A DNA stretch of 64,000 nucleotides, from positions 3,844,001 to 3,908,000 of the forward strand of contig OY762824.1 in NCBI GenBank assembly GCA_963666465.1, given 5' to 3'. Position numbers and translations under genes: made by a program. The notes beneath the pieces were generated by a model. The model saw nothing but the letters and a program-made list of their open reading frames with translations, was not told where the DNA came from and did no database searches. The DNA comes from VXYL01 sp963666465. Lineage in GTDB: Bacteria; Pseudomonadota; Gammaproteobacteria; Pseudomonadales; Azotimanducaceae. Below, piece after piece: positions 15,679-23,689 of this stretch (position 1 is the stretch's first letter; the number at the start of each line of letters is the position of its first letter).

Positions 15679-17097
15679 CTAGAGGCTTGTGGCGAGGAGG
15701 CTCAGATAGCGCCGCATATCCGCCTTCCTGTGGATTTCGTCCATGGTCTCTGTGGTGAGGGATTGCTTGCCCTTCCGGGCGGCGTTGCGGTCGGTGATGC
15801 GAGCGAGGTACGTCAAGGCGCGTGGCCTGACGCGTTGCTCCGAATCGAGGTGACCGAGCAGGCGTTCGAGTACGTGCTTGCCTTGAGGACCCATCAGCCG
15901 GTCTCGGGAGACGCAAACGATCCGCGCGCCCGCTTCCTGTGCTCGTGTGGCAGCGAGCAGGGAGGTGTTCCAAGCCGCCATCACTCGTTCGTCGGCTTCC
16001 GATAGGCGCGTGCTGTTCGACTCGTCACGCTCAAATAGGTCGAGTGGCCCGCAAAACAGGAAGACGATCACCGTGTCGGGATATTTGCGCGCTATTGGTC
16101 GAAGGTATCCGTACGCCCCTGGGACAACCTTTCCGAGAACGCGGGCAAACCGGTCGGCAGGGCTTGCCGGTCGTTGGGCGGTGGACGGCCGCGCCTTTTG
16201 GTGCGACGCCTCGCCCAGGTGGCGCTCGGCGCGGAACAGGTCGGGGTGGCGGTCCACTTCCTGGCGGAAGTCCTCGAAGCGGTAACGGTCAACGTCGAGG
16301 ACTACGTCCGGCTGCATGTTGAGCAGCTTGCCGAGTTCCTTGGCGCGTGCCCCCGGCGTGCCACATACGAGCGCTGTCGTGCGGGTGACTTCGGGCGACT
16401 CTTCTTGCGCGCCATCGGCATCGGGCTCAACGGATTCCCTGTAGGCTTGGACGGTCTGCGCACTGGAGCCGTCGCGCACGATGCGCCCATGATCGAGCCA
16501 GATTATTCGGTCGCAGAAGCGTCGAATCGTGCCGATGCTGTGCGACACGACGGCGACCGCGGTGTTCCCCGTCAGCAGCGATTCCATGGCTTCTTGCGAC
16601 TTGCGGCGAAACTCTTCGTCTCCGACCGCGAGCACCTCGTCGATGAGCATGAGGTCGGGTGTCAGGTTCATTGCGGTCCAGAAGCAAAGACGCGCCCGCA
16701 TTCCATTCGAGTAGGTCGAGGTGCGACGGTGGATGGCATCGCCGAGGCCCGACGCCTCGACGATGGCGGGGATGCGCGCTGCGGCTTCCTGCTTGCCCAG
16801 CCCCATCAACATGCCGTGCATGACGATGTTGCGGGTGCCGGAGAGTTCGGGGTCGAAGCCGGCCGAGAGTGACAGCAGGGAGGTGGACATGCCTTCCGGA
16901 TCGCAGTCGCCGGCGTTGGGGCGGATGACGCCGGCCATCACCCGCAGGAGGGTGGACTTGCCGGCGCCGTTGGCGCCGATGATGCCGAGCTTTTCGCCGC
17001 GCCCGACGGTTAGCGAAACGTCCGTGAGGGCCGACACGCCAGCGCTGCCGACGCGGGCGCGCTCGCGGTAGTTCACCGATACGTTCGTTAGCTGCAT
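15679..17097 (-). CDS. ABC transporter ATP-binding protein of polysaccharide export, with long C-terminal extension
   Basis: The ATG at 17097 shares one base with the permease stop codon (TGATG) and gives 472 residues, about twice a simple KpsT-type ATPase. Residues 1-240 form the ATPase: Walker A GANGAGKST (41-49), signature region TSTYSNGMRARL, Walker B LMLIDEVLAVGDE and the switch histidine in VVSHS. In family terms this is the KpsT/Wzt/TagH group that energises glycan export. The last ~220 residues are an extra domain with VFLFCGPLDLFERDE and TRAQEAGARIVCVSRDRL. I do not recognise it; by analogy with Wzt proteins it may recognise the glycan end or a modification, but that is inference. 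Confidence 0.85.
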   Translation of the reverse strand: MQLTNVSVNYRERARVGSAGVSALTDVSLTVGRGEKLGIIGANGAGKSTLLRVMAGVIRPNAGDCDPEGMSTSLLSLSAGFDPELSGTRNIVMHGMLMGLGKQEAAARIPAIVEASGLGDAIHRRTSTYSNGMRARLCFWTAMNLTPDLMLIDEVLAVGDEEFRRKSQEAMESLLTGNTAVAVVSHSIGTIRRFCDRIIWLDHGRIVRDGSSAQTVQAYRESVEPDADGAQEESPEVTRTTALVCGTPGARAKELGKLLNMQPDVVLDVDRYRFEDFRQEVDRHPDLFRAERHLGEASHQKARPSTAQRPASPADRFARVLGKVVPGAYGYLRPIARKYPDTVIVFLFCGPLDLFERDESNSTRLSEADERVMAAWNTSLLAATRAQEAGARIVCVSRDRLMGPQGKHVLERLLGHLDSEQRVRPRALTYLARITDRNAARKGKQSLTTETMDEIHRKADMRRYLSLLATSL

Positions 17098-17864
17098 CAG
17101 GCGATTATCCGCCGAGTGAGTTCCTGGTCCCACCGCCTGTAGGCGATGTCCAGCAGCAGAATCCACGCCGCGCACGTCACCGCCACCCATGCGCACCAGA
17201 CGAGGTCTGGCAGGGCGTGGTCAAGCAGCACGGTGCGGTATTGCTCCAGCATCACTGCCATGGGGTTGAGGCGGAACCACCCCTGCACGGCCTCGGGGAA
17301 GGACTCGATCTCGAAGAAGACGCCGGAGCAGAACATCATCAGTTGCAGCAGGGAGGCCACCACGAAGCGCAGGTCGGGTAGCCAGACGCAGAGGAAGGCA
17401 ACGGTGGTGGCGCCAGCGACGATCAACAGGAGCTGGGTGGCGATCACCGCCGGCAACGCCACCCACGCTGGCGAGACGCCGACGATTGTGCCAACGACGA
17501 GAAGGAGGATCAGGAACACGAACACCTGCTTGTAGGTCACCGCGATGACGCTGATGAGCGGAAACATCAGCTTCGGCACCTTCAGCTGCAGGACCAGGTT
17601 GCGGGCGCCGGTCAAGGTCTGCGTCGCGTTGCCGACGCCGCCGGAGAACCACAGCCAAGTGGTGACGCCAACGATCAGGAAGTAGATGAACCCCTCGTCA
17701 CGCGGCCGCAGGAACTTGAACACGATGTAAAACACGGCCGTCATGGCCAGCGGCTCCAGCACCCACCAGAGCCAGCCCAGGTAGTAGCGCGAGGCATCGG
17801 CCACCAGATTCAGATAGCCGCGATAGAGGGCATAGCGCCAGTAGCGGGTTTCGATCAGCAGCAC
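17097..17864 (-). CDS. ABC-2 type polysaccharide export permease
   Basis: The 255 residues include several hydrophobic helices (LAMTAVFYIVFKFL, FIYFLIVGVTTWLWFSG, VFVFLILLLVVGTIVGV, LLLIVAGATTVAFLCVWL, LVWCAWVAVTCAAWILLL). The start MLLIETRYWRYALYRGYLNLVADASRYYLGWLWWVLEPL matches the KpsM/Wzm/RfbA-type permease pattern. The start is a GTG at 17864. The gene is translationally coupled to the ATPase that follows, and the pair should form the inner-membrane exporter of the glycan made by the surrounding genes. The region just upstream carries the left 44-bp direct repeat of the DUF262 operon island. Confidence 0.9.
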   Translation of the reverse strand: MLLIETRYWRYALYRGYLNLVADASRYYLGWLWWVLEPLAMTAVFYIVFKFLRPRDEGFIYFLIVGVTTWLWFSGGVGNATQTLTGARNLVLQLKVPKLMFPLISVIAVTYKQVFVFLILLLVVGTIVGVSPAWVALPAVIATQLLLIVAGATTVAFLCVWLPDLRFVVASLLQLMMFCSGVFFEIESFPEAVQGWFRLNPMAVMLEQYRTVLLDHALPDLVWCAWVAVTCAAWILLLDIAYRRWDQELTRRIIA

Positions 17865-17900
17865 GGCGTCATCAATCGGTGGCGTTGCGTGACCGAGCGG

Positions 17901-17944
17901 CTACAGATCGCTCTCGAGTTCCTCGTGGATTGCCGGCAACTGCG
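17901..17944 (-). repeat. Left 44-bp direct repeat of the DUF262 operon island (copy of PII gene 3' end)
   Basis: On the minus strand this encodes QLPAIHEELESDL and a stop, and matches 42 of 44 bases of the last 13 codons and stop of the PII-like gene at 21408. Similarity ends at the stop codon. Sequence upstream of it is not PII-like, so it is an isolated 3' fragment. It lies downstream of the three-gene operon. Confidence 0.85.
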
Positions 17945-17993
17945 GGAGGATGTTGGACGGCTAACGTGCTCCATGGCGATTCCACCCAAGCCG

Positions 17994-18959
17994 CTACGGC
18001 AAGACGCAATGGTCTTTGAAGATGCCGACGATCACCCGGCCCGCTTGGGTGTCGTCGCGCGAGTGGAGTTCGTGGCGAAAGTAGATTCTGTCCACATGCG
18101 GTTGTAGCTTGACGTGCCACCAGAAAACCATGTCGGTGCCCTGACAGCGTCTAGTTCGGTCGCGCCTGGACGGAGGGTGCCTCTTTGTTTCTCCGTTTTC
18201 ATCCGACGTCGGATAGCCGACCTTGACGGACAGGACATCCGGTAGTTCGCTCCGACCGGCGTGCTCGTGAAAGCACGTTGCGCCGTGGTCGCTCAGGCCG
18301 CCGAGGCATTGGACGAGTTGGTCGCGGACGGTTATGTAGGGTCGGTCGAAGTCTTCCAGTCCGCGCCAGACATCGTCCGCCCAATCGAGTGCCGGGAACG
18401 TGGAAGGCGCTAGACGCTCGAACGCCTCCTCTTCGGCATTCTCCAGCGTGATGACGGAGCGGAAGAAGCCGACGTGCTCGGATTCGTTGGTTACGAAGAA
18501 GATCTCGGTCGCCGCGTCCTTCACGGATACAGGCAAGGGGCCGTGCGGCGCGTTAGGCAGGGGGAGGGGTAGCACCGCCGCCTGATGTTCCCCGCTGCAT
18601 TGAGCGTGCGCCCATGCCACCCCGGGTGCGAGCCGGACGCTTCCCGCAATTTCCGCTTCGTATTCTGCGAGGATCGAGTCGTCGAAGTTGTCGGCGTGGT
18701 CTAGGGCCAGTTGAAGCTGGAATGAGTCGTCATGTCCGAGTCGCACTGGACAGTCGGGCTCGAACAGAACGGAGTAGAGCTGCACCCCGCTCCCAAGGTC
18801 GACCCCGTAGAAGTCCTGGTGCATGGCAACGCCTTCGTCCCGCTCCCGCGCCACGTCGAGCCGCTCGACCAACTGTTCCACTGCCATCGACAGCACCTCT
18901 GGATCAGCTTCGCCGGCGCTGCTCCAAGACGATTCATCGAGAACGAATCGTGGCCTCAC
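17994..18959 (-). CDS. Third gene of the DUF262/ATPase operon, function unknown
   Basis: This 321-residue protein starts at a GTG (18959) that overlaps the ATPase stop as GTGA, so translation is coupled. I do not recognise a catalytic domain. The N-terminal half is acidic. The C-terminal half ends in DMVFWWHVKLQPHVDRIYFRHELHSRDDTQAGRVIVGIFKDHCVLP, a compact strand-rich tail resembling ends I recall on unnamed proteins next to DUF262/ATPase pairs. There is no signal peptide, membrane helix or obvious HTH. From its position it may be a sensor, adaptor or substrate partner of the two enzymes upstream. Confidence 0.75.
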   Translation of the reverse strand: MRPRFVLDESSWSSAGEADPEVLSMAVEQLVERLDVARERDEGVAMHQDFYGVDLGSGVQLYSVLFEPDCPVRLGHDDSFQLQLALDHADNFDDSILAEYEAEIAGSVRLAPGVAWAHAQCSGEHQAAVLPLPLPNAPHGPLPVSVKDAATEIFFVTNESEHVGFFRSVITLENAEEEAFERLAPSTFPALDWADDVWRGLEDFDRPYITVRDQLVQCLGGLSDHGATCFHEHAGRSELPDVLSVKVGYPTSDENGETKRHPPSRRDRTRRCQGTDMVFWWHVKLQPHVDRIYFRHELHSRDDTQAGRVIVGIFKDHCVLP

Positions 18960-20083
18960 GGGTTGCGTCGGCGTTGCGAGGCAAGGGCTGCGAGGTCAAT
19001 TTGCGCTTGGTCGAAGAACCCCGCAGGCCACGCGGATAGCTGGCCCGTCCGCTCAAGTTCTACCGACTGCAGCACGGGACCATCTTGGTCTTCGGCGCGG
19101 AAGAAATGAATCGCAACCTGTTCGGGAGAGAGCGACGCATGGCCTTGGGCAACCGCCAATCGAACGCCGTTCAGGACGTGGTCGCTGTGGGTTTCCACAA
19201 ACACCTGCACACAATCCGCCGCCACCTGAGCCAAAAAACCGCCAATGCTTGACTGTCCCGCGGGGTGCAAGTGGGCTTCGGGGTTCTCGACGAGCAGCAG
19301 ACCGCCGCCCTCTGCGCGCAAGGCCGCAACGACGATCGGCAGGGCATAGGAGATGCCGAAGCCTGCGTTTGGGGCACGCGTCCACTCGGCACGAGACCCT
19401 GGCGCCTTGAAACGCAAGCGGGTGACAGACGTGTTCGGGAACCACTCGGCTTCGATCTGTATCGGCCGGACGATCTTCGCCATCCAGCTTTCGGTCTGGT
19501 GCAACAGGCCGGCTACCTGCGGCTCCTCTCTTGAGCGGTCGAAACGACCGCGGCTGACCGCGGACCTGTCAGTCGAGGCCAGAACTTGCGCGACGAACTC
19601 GCCTCGTGAGCCAACGTCGAGTTCGGCAACATCGGCAGCACTCGCACCGAGCACGTCGCGAGGACCGAGACGCTCGGCACCCAGATAGCTGAACTGGGGC
19701 GCATTGCCTACGATTTGCGCTGGAGTGTCTCGGGGCCGATCCACCACGGTCGCGTTCAGCGTTCGGCCACTTTCGCCTTCCGTAGCACGAAACGACCAGC
19801 GCCGGCGAACGCCTTCAGCATCGAGCAACTCGACGGCAGCCAAGTCGTCGTTTGCCTCCCGGTGAATCACGTCCTCCGGGCTGCCCAACTCCAGGGTGTC
19901 GACGCCGTTCAACTCGACGTGGCTCTTGCCCGGGTGTCTTGATATCTGCCGAGCCAACAAGAGCGACTGGAGGACGGAGGTCTTGCCTGCGCCGTTGGCA
20001 CCTGTGAGAACCGTTAGGTTGGCGGTCCTGAGCCTCAGGTCCGCAAAGCGCTTGAAGTTCTCTAGGCGAATCTCGGAGATCAC
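18956..20083 (-). CDS. AAA/RecF-like ATPase (DUF3696-type)
   Basis: The 375 residues begin at a GTG at 20083, overlapping the DUF262 stop by four bases. MISEIRLENFKRFADLRLRTANLTVLTGANGAGKTSVLQSLLLARQ is an SMC/RecF-like N-terminus with Walker A GANGAGKTS. Later come GISYALPIVVAALRAEGGGLLLVENPEAHLHPAGQSSIGGFLAQVA (signature region and Walker B with LVENPEAHLHP) and VFVETHSDHVLNGVRLAVA (the ETHSDH switch). The C-terminal basic tail fits DUF3696-type ATPases found beside DUF262 proteins. Related ATPases power OLD/Gabija/Septu-type defence enzymes. A defence role here is inference from family and context. Confidence 0.88.
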   Translation of the reverse strand: MISEIRLENFKRFADLRLRTANLTVLTGANGAGKTSVLQSLLLARQISRHPGKSHVELNGVDTLELGSPEDVIHREANDDLAAVELLDAEGVRRRWSFRATEGESGRTLNATVVDRPRDTPAQIVGNAPQFSYLGAERLGPRDVLGASAADVAELDVGSRGEFVAQVLASTDRSAVSRGRFDRSREEPQVAGLLHQTESWMAKIVRPIQIEAEWFPNTSVTRLRFKAPGSRAEWTRAPNAGFGISYALPIVVAALRAEGGGLLLVENPEAHLHPAGQSSIGGFLAQVAADCVQVFVETHSDHVLNGVRLAVAQGHASLSPEQVAIHFFRAEDQDGPVLQSVELERTGQLSAWPAGFFDQAQIDLAALASQRRRNP

Positions 20084-21234
20084 CCAAGCACCGCCTTCGC
20101 CGCGTCGCGGACCTTGCCGAGCCGGGTTCGAAGTTTACGGATTTGGCCTGTGCCGCCGCTGATGGAGTCGATGAATTCCTGATCGTCAGTCATCATGTTC
20201 CGGGCACGACAGACCAGTTCGCTTGCACCCTCGCACACGGCGGCACCGCTGTAGTCCGCCAACACCGTTCCCCAGCTCTCGACCAGCGCACGGTTGATGG
20301 GGCTTTGGCGCGATTGCCGCCACGGCCACTTGCGGAACGCATGTTCGCCGAACACCGCGTGGGCGTTGCTCATTCCACGGACGAAAGCTGTCCGCAGGTC
20401 GTCAAGGTCCCCAGTGGCTGGATCGTCGAGCTTTTCCGTAACGGCACCGAGAAACTCGTCGAAGCTGCCATACTGCGCGTAGTCGTCTGCCGAATACAGA
20501 CGGAAGGCAACGAAGCGCAGTGCCACCTCCCGGTCCGCCATCCTTGGATGCTCGTGCAGCGCTCCGCCGGTCGCAGCTTCGAAGCTCTCGTCGTTGACCA
20601 ACTGCTTGAGGAACTCGCGTGACCGCGGCTTGCTCATGCAATGACGGATCTCTTGGGAGCTGAGAGGGCTTCCGGTTGTGTTGATGCGACGGAAAACGTC
20701 GAACTTCACGCGGAATGGAGTTTGCGGATCGATCACGTGGGCAACGAACTGTGTGGTGTTCAGACGCCGGCGAAACACCGCGTCGAGGTCTCCGAAAGCG
20801 CGACCTTCGATTTCGTGGAGGTAGGACACCTTGCCTAGCTTTTCCTTGGAGTCGGTCACATAGCGAAAAATCGTGGTCAGTCGCTGTATTCCGTCCACGA
20901 CTTGAAGCCGACCCGTTTCGTCCTCGTTGAAGTAGAACGACGGCAAGGGAATCCCCAGAACGAGCGATTCGATCAGCCCTGAGCGCTGCCAGTCCTTCCA
21001 CACGAAATTGCGTTGGAAATCCGGCACCAGGTCGATGTCTTCGTCACGGATCATGTCAACGACCTGGCGCAGGGAATAGTGTTTCGTGTGGACTCGGATC
21101 TTGTCCGGGTCCCAAGGCTCTACGCCGTCGTCAGGCGGTCCTTGACCATCTTCGTACTCTAGGCCCGTCGGGCGGTTCTCAAAGAGCTCCTCCCGCACCT
21201 CGCGTTCGGCCTGTGGGTTGTCGGGCGTCGGCAT
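20080..21234 (-). CDS. DUF262-domain protein (GmrS/ParB-like nuclease fold)
   Basis: This 384-residue protein is the first gene of the three-gene operon, with an ATG at 21234. Residues about 40-130 carry the DUF262 hallmarks: YSLRQVVDMI, DLVPDFQRNFVWKDWQRSGLIESLVLGIPLPSFYFNE and VVDGIQRLTTIF, where DGxQR is the conserved motif of the ParB/Srx-like fold. The C-terminal half is helical, with a region around SSQEIRHCMSKPRSREFLKQLV typical of the family. DUF262 domains form the nucleotide-binding/NTPase half of GmrSD modification-dependent restriction enzymes, but here there is no DUF1524 HNH nuclease half; the ATPase replaces it as the partner. Confidence 0.9.
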   Translation of the reverse strand: MPTPDNPQAEREVREELFENRPTGLEYEDGQGPPDDGVEPWDPDKIRVHTKHYSLRQVVDMIRDEDIDLVPDFQRNFVWKDWQRSGLIESLVLGIPLPSFYFNEDETGRLQVVDGIQRLTTIFRYVTDSKEKLGKVSYLHEIEGRAFGDLDAVFRRRLNTTQFVAHVIDPQTPFRVKFDVFRRINTTGSPLSSQEIRHCMSKPRSREFLKQLVNDESFEAATGGALHEHPRMADREVALRFVAFRLYSADDYAQYGSFDEFLGAVTEKLDDPATGDLDDLRTAFVRGMSNAHAVFGEHAFRKWPWRQSRQSPINRALVESWGTVLADYSGAAVCEGASELVCRARNMMTDDQEFIDSISGGTGQIRKLRTRLGKVRDAAKAVLG

Positions 21235-21407
21235 GATTCGCTGCTGGTTGCTCGTAGTCTATTGTCGCAGATGGCCGACGCTCGGCAAGGTTCATGCCGG
21301 GCGTGGCAACCTCCGGGCGAAGTGCCGACGGGATCCTTGCCGTCAGGCATGGTCTCGCAGCGGTGGAAGATCCGTTGGTGGGACAAGCTCACCGGTGAGC
21401 CTCATGC

Positions 21408-21758
21408 CTACAGATCGCTCTCGAGTTCCTCTTGGATCGCCGGCAACTGCGTTCCGAGACCCACCACATCGTCGATGGCGATCTCGAAGGCGATGCCGGC
21501 GCCGGCCTCGTCGTCGAACTGCCCGGCGGCGCGAATTTGCTCGAGGATTCCGCCGGCGCGGGTCTCGACCACCAGGAACAGCACCACATCGCGGCGAGCG
21601 GCCAAGTCCAGCCCGAGGAAGGTCTTCTGCGGCTTGAGCCCTTCGCCGCGCACGCCGGGAATGATGGTGGCGCCGGTGGCGCCGGCATCGCGCGCCGCCT
21701 GCACGACGGCATTGGTCTTGTTGTCCGATACCAGCGCGACAATGAGCTTGAGCTTCAT
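21408..21758 (-). CDS. PII-family (GlnB-like) signalling protein
   Basis: The 116 residues open MKLKLIVALVSDNKTNAVVQAARDAGATGATIIPGVRGEGLKPQKTFLGLDL, the beta-alpha-beta opening of PII-like trimers, with a T-loop-like segment and LVVETRAGGILEQIRAAG. No uridylylation tyrosine context is evident, so it is a PII-like rather than a classical GlnB protein. Its ATG overlaps the stop of the second DUF1538 gene (ATGA), which strongly suggests it regulates that membrane pair. Its last 44 bp (21409-21452) are duplicated at 17901, on the other side of the DUF262 operon. Confidence 0.85.
   Translation of the reverse strand: MKLKLIVALVSDNKTNAVVQAARDAGATGATIIPGVRGEGLKPQKTFLGLDLAARRDVVLFLVVETRAGGILEQIRAAGQFDDEAGAGIAFEIAIDDVVGLGTQLPAIQEELESDL
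21409..21452 (-). repeat. Right 44-bp direct repeat of the DUF262 operon island (within PII gene 3' end)
   Basis: This is the coding copy, QLPAIQEELESDL plus stop, matching the left copy at 42 of 44 positions. The pair brackets about 3.5 kb holding exactly the three-gene operon, as expected of attachment-site duplication at a gene's 3' end. No integrase gene lies between the repeats. Confidence 0.85.
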
Positions 21759-22594
21759 GACGGGTTCAACTCTTGGGCTTTGGTGTGGTCGTTTGTGCCG
21801 GCGCCGGAATCGGTGTTGCCGCCTTTCCCGAGGCGTTGGATCAGGCTCGCGACGCCAGCGTAGCCGAGCACGGACATGATGGGGAAAACGCTCGCGAACG
21901 CAATCAGGCCGAAGCCGTCGATGAGGGGGCTGCGGCCGGGGACGTTTGCGGCGAGGCCGAGGCCCAGCGCTGCCACCACCGGAACCGTGACGGTGGAGGT
22001 GGTGACGCCGCCGCTGTCGTAGGCCAGAGGGATGATGGTGCGGTTGGCGCGGAACGTCTGCAGGATCACCACCACGTAGGCGGCGATGATGTACCACGGC
22101 AGGGGCGTGCCGGTGACGATGCGGAAGCAGCCGAGGGAGACTCCGACGGCAACTCCCACGGCCACCGCGATGCGCAGCCCCCATGCGCTGATGGTGCCGC
22201 CGGACACCTTCTCCGCCTTCAGCGCCACGGCGATCAGGGGAGGTTCGGCGATGGTGGCGGCGAAGCCAATGGCGGCGGCGAAGGCATAGACGAGGATGTA
22301 GTCGCGCCAGTCCGCGGCGGCGTCGGGCGCGTTGTCGCCGGCAGCGGCCTCAGTGAGTTGCCGGGCCATGGTTTCGCCGATGGGGAACAGGGCCCGTTCG
22401 AGGCCGATCAGGAACAGGGCGAGGCCCAGGAGCACGCACAGGAAGCCGGCAATGATGCCGCGCAGGTTCTGCACCCGGCGGCGGAGCACCACCACTTGGA
22501 ACACCACGAGGATGGCGAGGATCGGCAGCACATCGAACACAGTGGTCGTCACCGTGCCGAAGAAGTCGGAGGCGAAGTCGAGCACGGCGTTCAC
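21755..22594 (-). CDS. DUF1538 membrane protein, second of a pair
   Basis: The 279-residue hydrophobic protein begins at a GTG at 22594 (GTGA overlap with the first DUF1538 gene) and ends in an ATGA overlap with the PII gene. It shows several membrane segments (VLPILAILVVFQVVVL, IIAGFLCVLLGLALFLIGLERALFPIGE, YILVYAFAAAIGFAATIAEPPLIAVAL) and the family motif AYDSGGVTTSTVTVPVVAALGLGLAANVPGRSPLIDGFGLIAFASVFPIMSVL. It is about 40 residues longer than its partner, mainly in a loop and a hydrophilic tail. DUF1538 proteins are thought to be transporters, often as tandem pairs; the substrate is unknown. Confidence 0.9.
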   Translation of the reverse strand: MNAVLDFASDFFGTVTTTVFDVLPILAILVVFQVVVLRRRVQNLRGIIAGFLCVLLGLALFLIGLERALFPIGETMARQLTEAAAGDNAPDAAADWRDYILVYAFAAAIGFAATIAEPPLIAVALKAEKVSGGTISAWGLRIAVAVGVAVGVSLGCFRIVTGTPLPWYIIAAYVVVILQTFRANRTIIPLAYDSGGVTTSTVTVPVVAALGLGLAANVPGRSPLIDGFGLIAFASVFPIMSVLGYAGVASLIQRLGKGGNTDSGAGTNDHTKAQELNPS

Positions 22595-23322
22595 GTGACC
22601 ATCCCGTAGGCGAGGACGAAGATCACGGGCATGCCGCAGGCGAAGGCGATGAGGCCGAAGCCGTCCAGCATGGGGTCGCGTCCCTTGATGGAGGTGGCCA
22701 GGCCCACGCCGAGAGCGGTCACCAAGGGCACGGTGATGGTGCTCGTGGTGACGCCGCCGGCGTCATAGGCGACGCCGACGATTTCGTCCGGTGCGAAGAC
22801 GGTGAGGATGGTGACCAGCACGTAGCCGGTGATGATGAGGCGGTGGATGGACCAGCCCTTGAGGATGCGCAGCACGCCGAGGACGATGGCGAAACCCACG
22901 GACATCGCCACCACCATGCGCAGGTTGAAGGCGTAGCTGGTGCGGGTTTCGTCTTCGTTGGCGATGGTGCCGGCTTCGGCCGCCGCTTCGGCGGCTTCGG
23001 CAGCGATCGCGATCAAGGCTGGTTCCGCCACCGTGGCGCCGACGCCCAGGCAAAAGGCGAAGGCCAGGAGGAGGGTGGCGCTGCCCTTGTGGGCGAAGGC
23101 TTCGGCGATGGATTCGCCGATGGGGAACAGGCCGCTTTCAAGGCCTTGGATGAAGAGGGCCAGGCCGACGACGACGCACACCAGCCCGAGCAGCACGTTG
23201 CCGAGATTCGGGAAGGGTTGCTGCAGGACGACGGCCTGGAAGAAGGCGATCACGAGGACGATGGGGGCGAGGTCGCGCAACGCGTCCCGGAGCCGCTTGG
23301 CGATGGCGAGGGCGATGGCCAT
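22591..23322 (-). CDS. DUF1538 membrane protein, first of a pair
   Basis: The 243-residue membrane protein starts at an ATG at 23322. Matching motifs with its partner are GLALFIQGLESGLFPIGESIAEAF, GVGATVAEPALIAIAAEA and AYDAGGVTTSTITVPLVTALGVGLATSIKGRDPMLDGFGLIAFACGMPVIFVLAYGMV. The conserved GGVTTSTxTVP stretch suggests a duplicated transport core, so the two subunits probably form a heteromer. The three genes DUF1538-DUF1538-PII overlap end to end, a compact transporter-plus-sensor operon. The upstream region holds a truncated dioxygenase gene and repeat sequence, so its promoter may lie within or beyond them. Confidence 0.9.
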   Translation of the reverse strand: MAIALAIAKRLRDALRDLAPIVLVIAFFQAVVLQQPFPNLGNVLLGLVCVVVGLALFIQGLESGLFPIGESIAEAFAHKGSATLLLAFAFCLGVGATVAEPALIAIAAEAAEAAAEAGTIANEDETRTSYAFNLRMVVAMSVGFAIVLGVLRILKGWSIHRLIITGYVLVTILTVFAPDEIVGVAYDAGGVTTSTITVPLVTALGVGLATSIKGRDPMLDGFGLIAFACGMPVIFVLAYGMVT

Positions 23323-23355
23323 TTGCGGGATTCAGGTCCGCATGCGAGAGGTTTG

Positions 23356-23649
23356 TCAGGCGCGGATGCGGAAGTCGTTCTGGCCGGAGAGGTCTTGGCC
23401 GCGCATGAGGCAGAGCGTTCGTTCGGACATGGCGAGGGCGCCGCCCACGGCGGGGCAGTAGTCGGTGAATTCGGGGTGCTTCGCCAGCAGCCGGTCGTAT
23501 CTTGCGAGCGCGGACTTGAGAGGTGGACGTGCGCTCGTTTGTTGCACGTGGGCGGAGGCGATCTCGTCGATCTCCTGATCGCTCAATCGGAAGTCCGGTA
23601 TGACGTGGCCGTCACGCTGGTATTGCTGGATCTGTGCGTCGCTGAGCAT
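23356..23649 (-). pseudogene. Truncated phytanoyl-CoA dioxygenase (PhyH)-like gene
   Basis: The 97 residues begin MLSDAQIQQYQRDGHVIPDFRLSDQEIDEI, the typical opening of PhyH-family 2-oxoglutarate/Fe(II) dioxygenases, then KHPEFTDYCPAV. After that the sequence ends in an unrelated tail (MSERTLCLMRGQDLSGQNDFRIRA). The iron-binding HxD...H residues, normally more than 100 residues further on, are absent, so the product cannot be an active enzyme. A degenerate repeat element begins about 40 bp upstream of the start codon. Confidence 0.65.
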
Positions 23650-23689
23650 TCCCACGCCGTTCTTCCGTGCGGACCGTGAGTCTGTCAGA

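Noticed and set aside
17865..18120. Short minus-strand frame after the DUF262 operon considered as a gene
   Set aside because: It overlaps the third operon gene in another frame and includes the 44-bp repeat; no conserved content.
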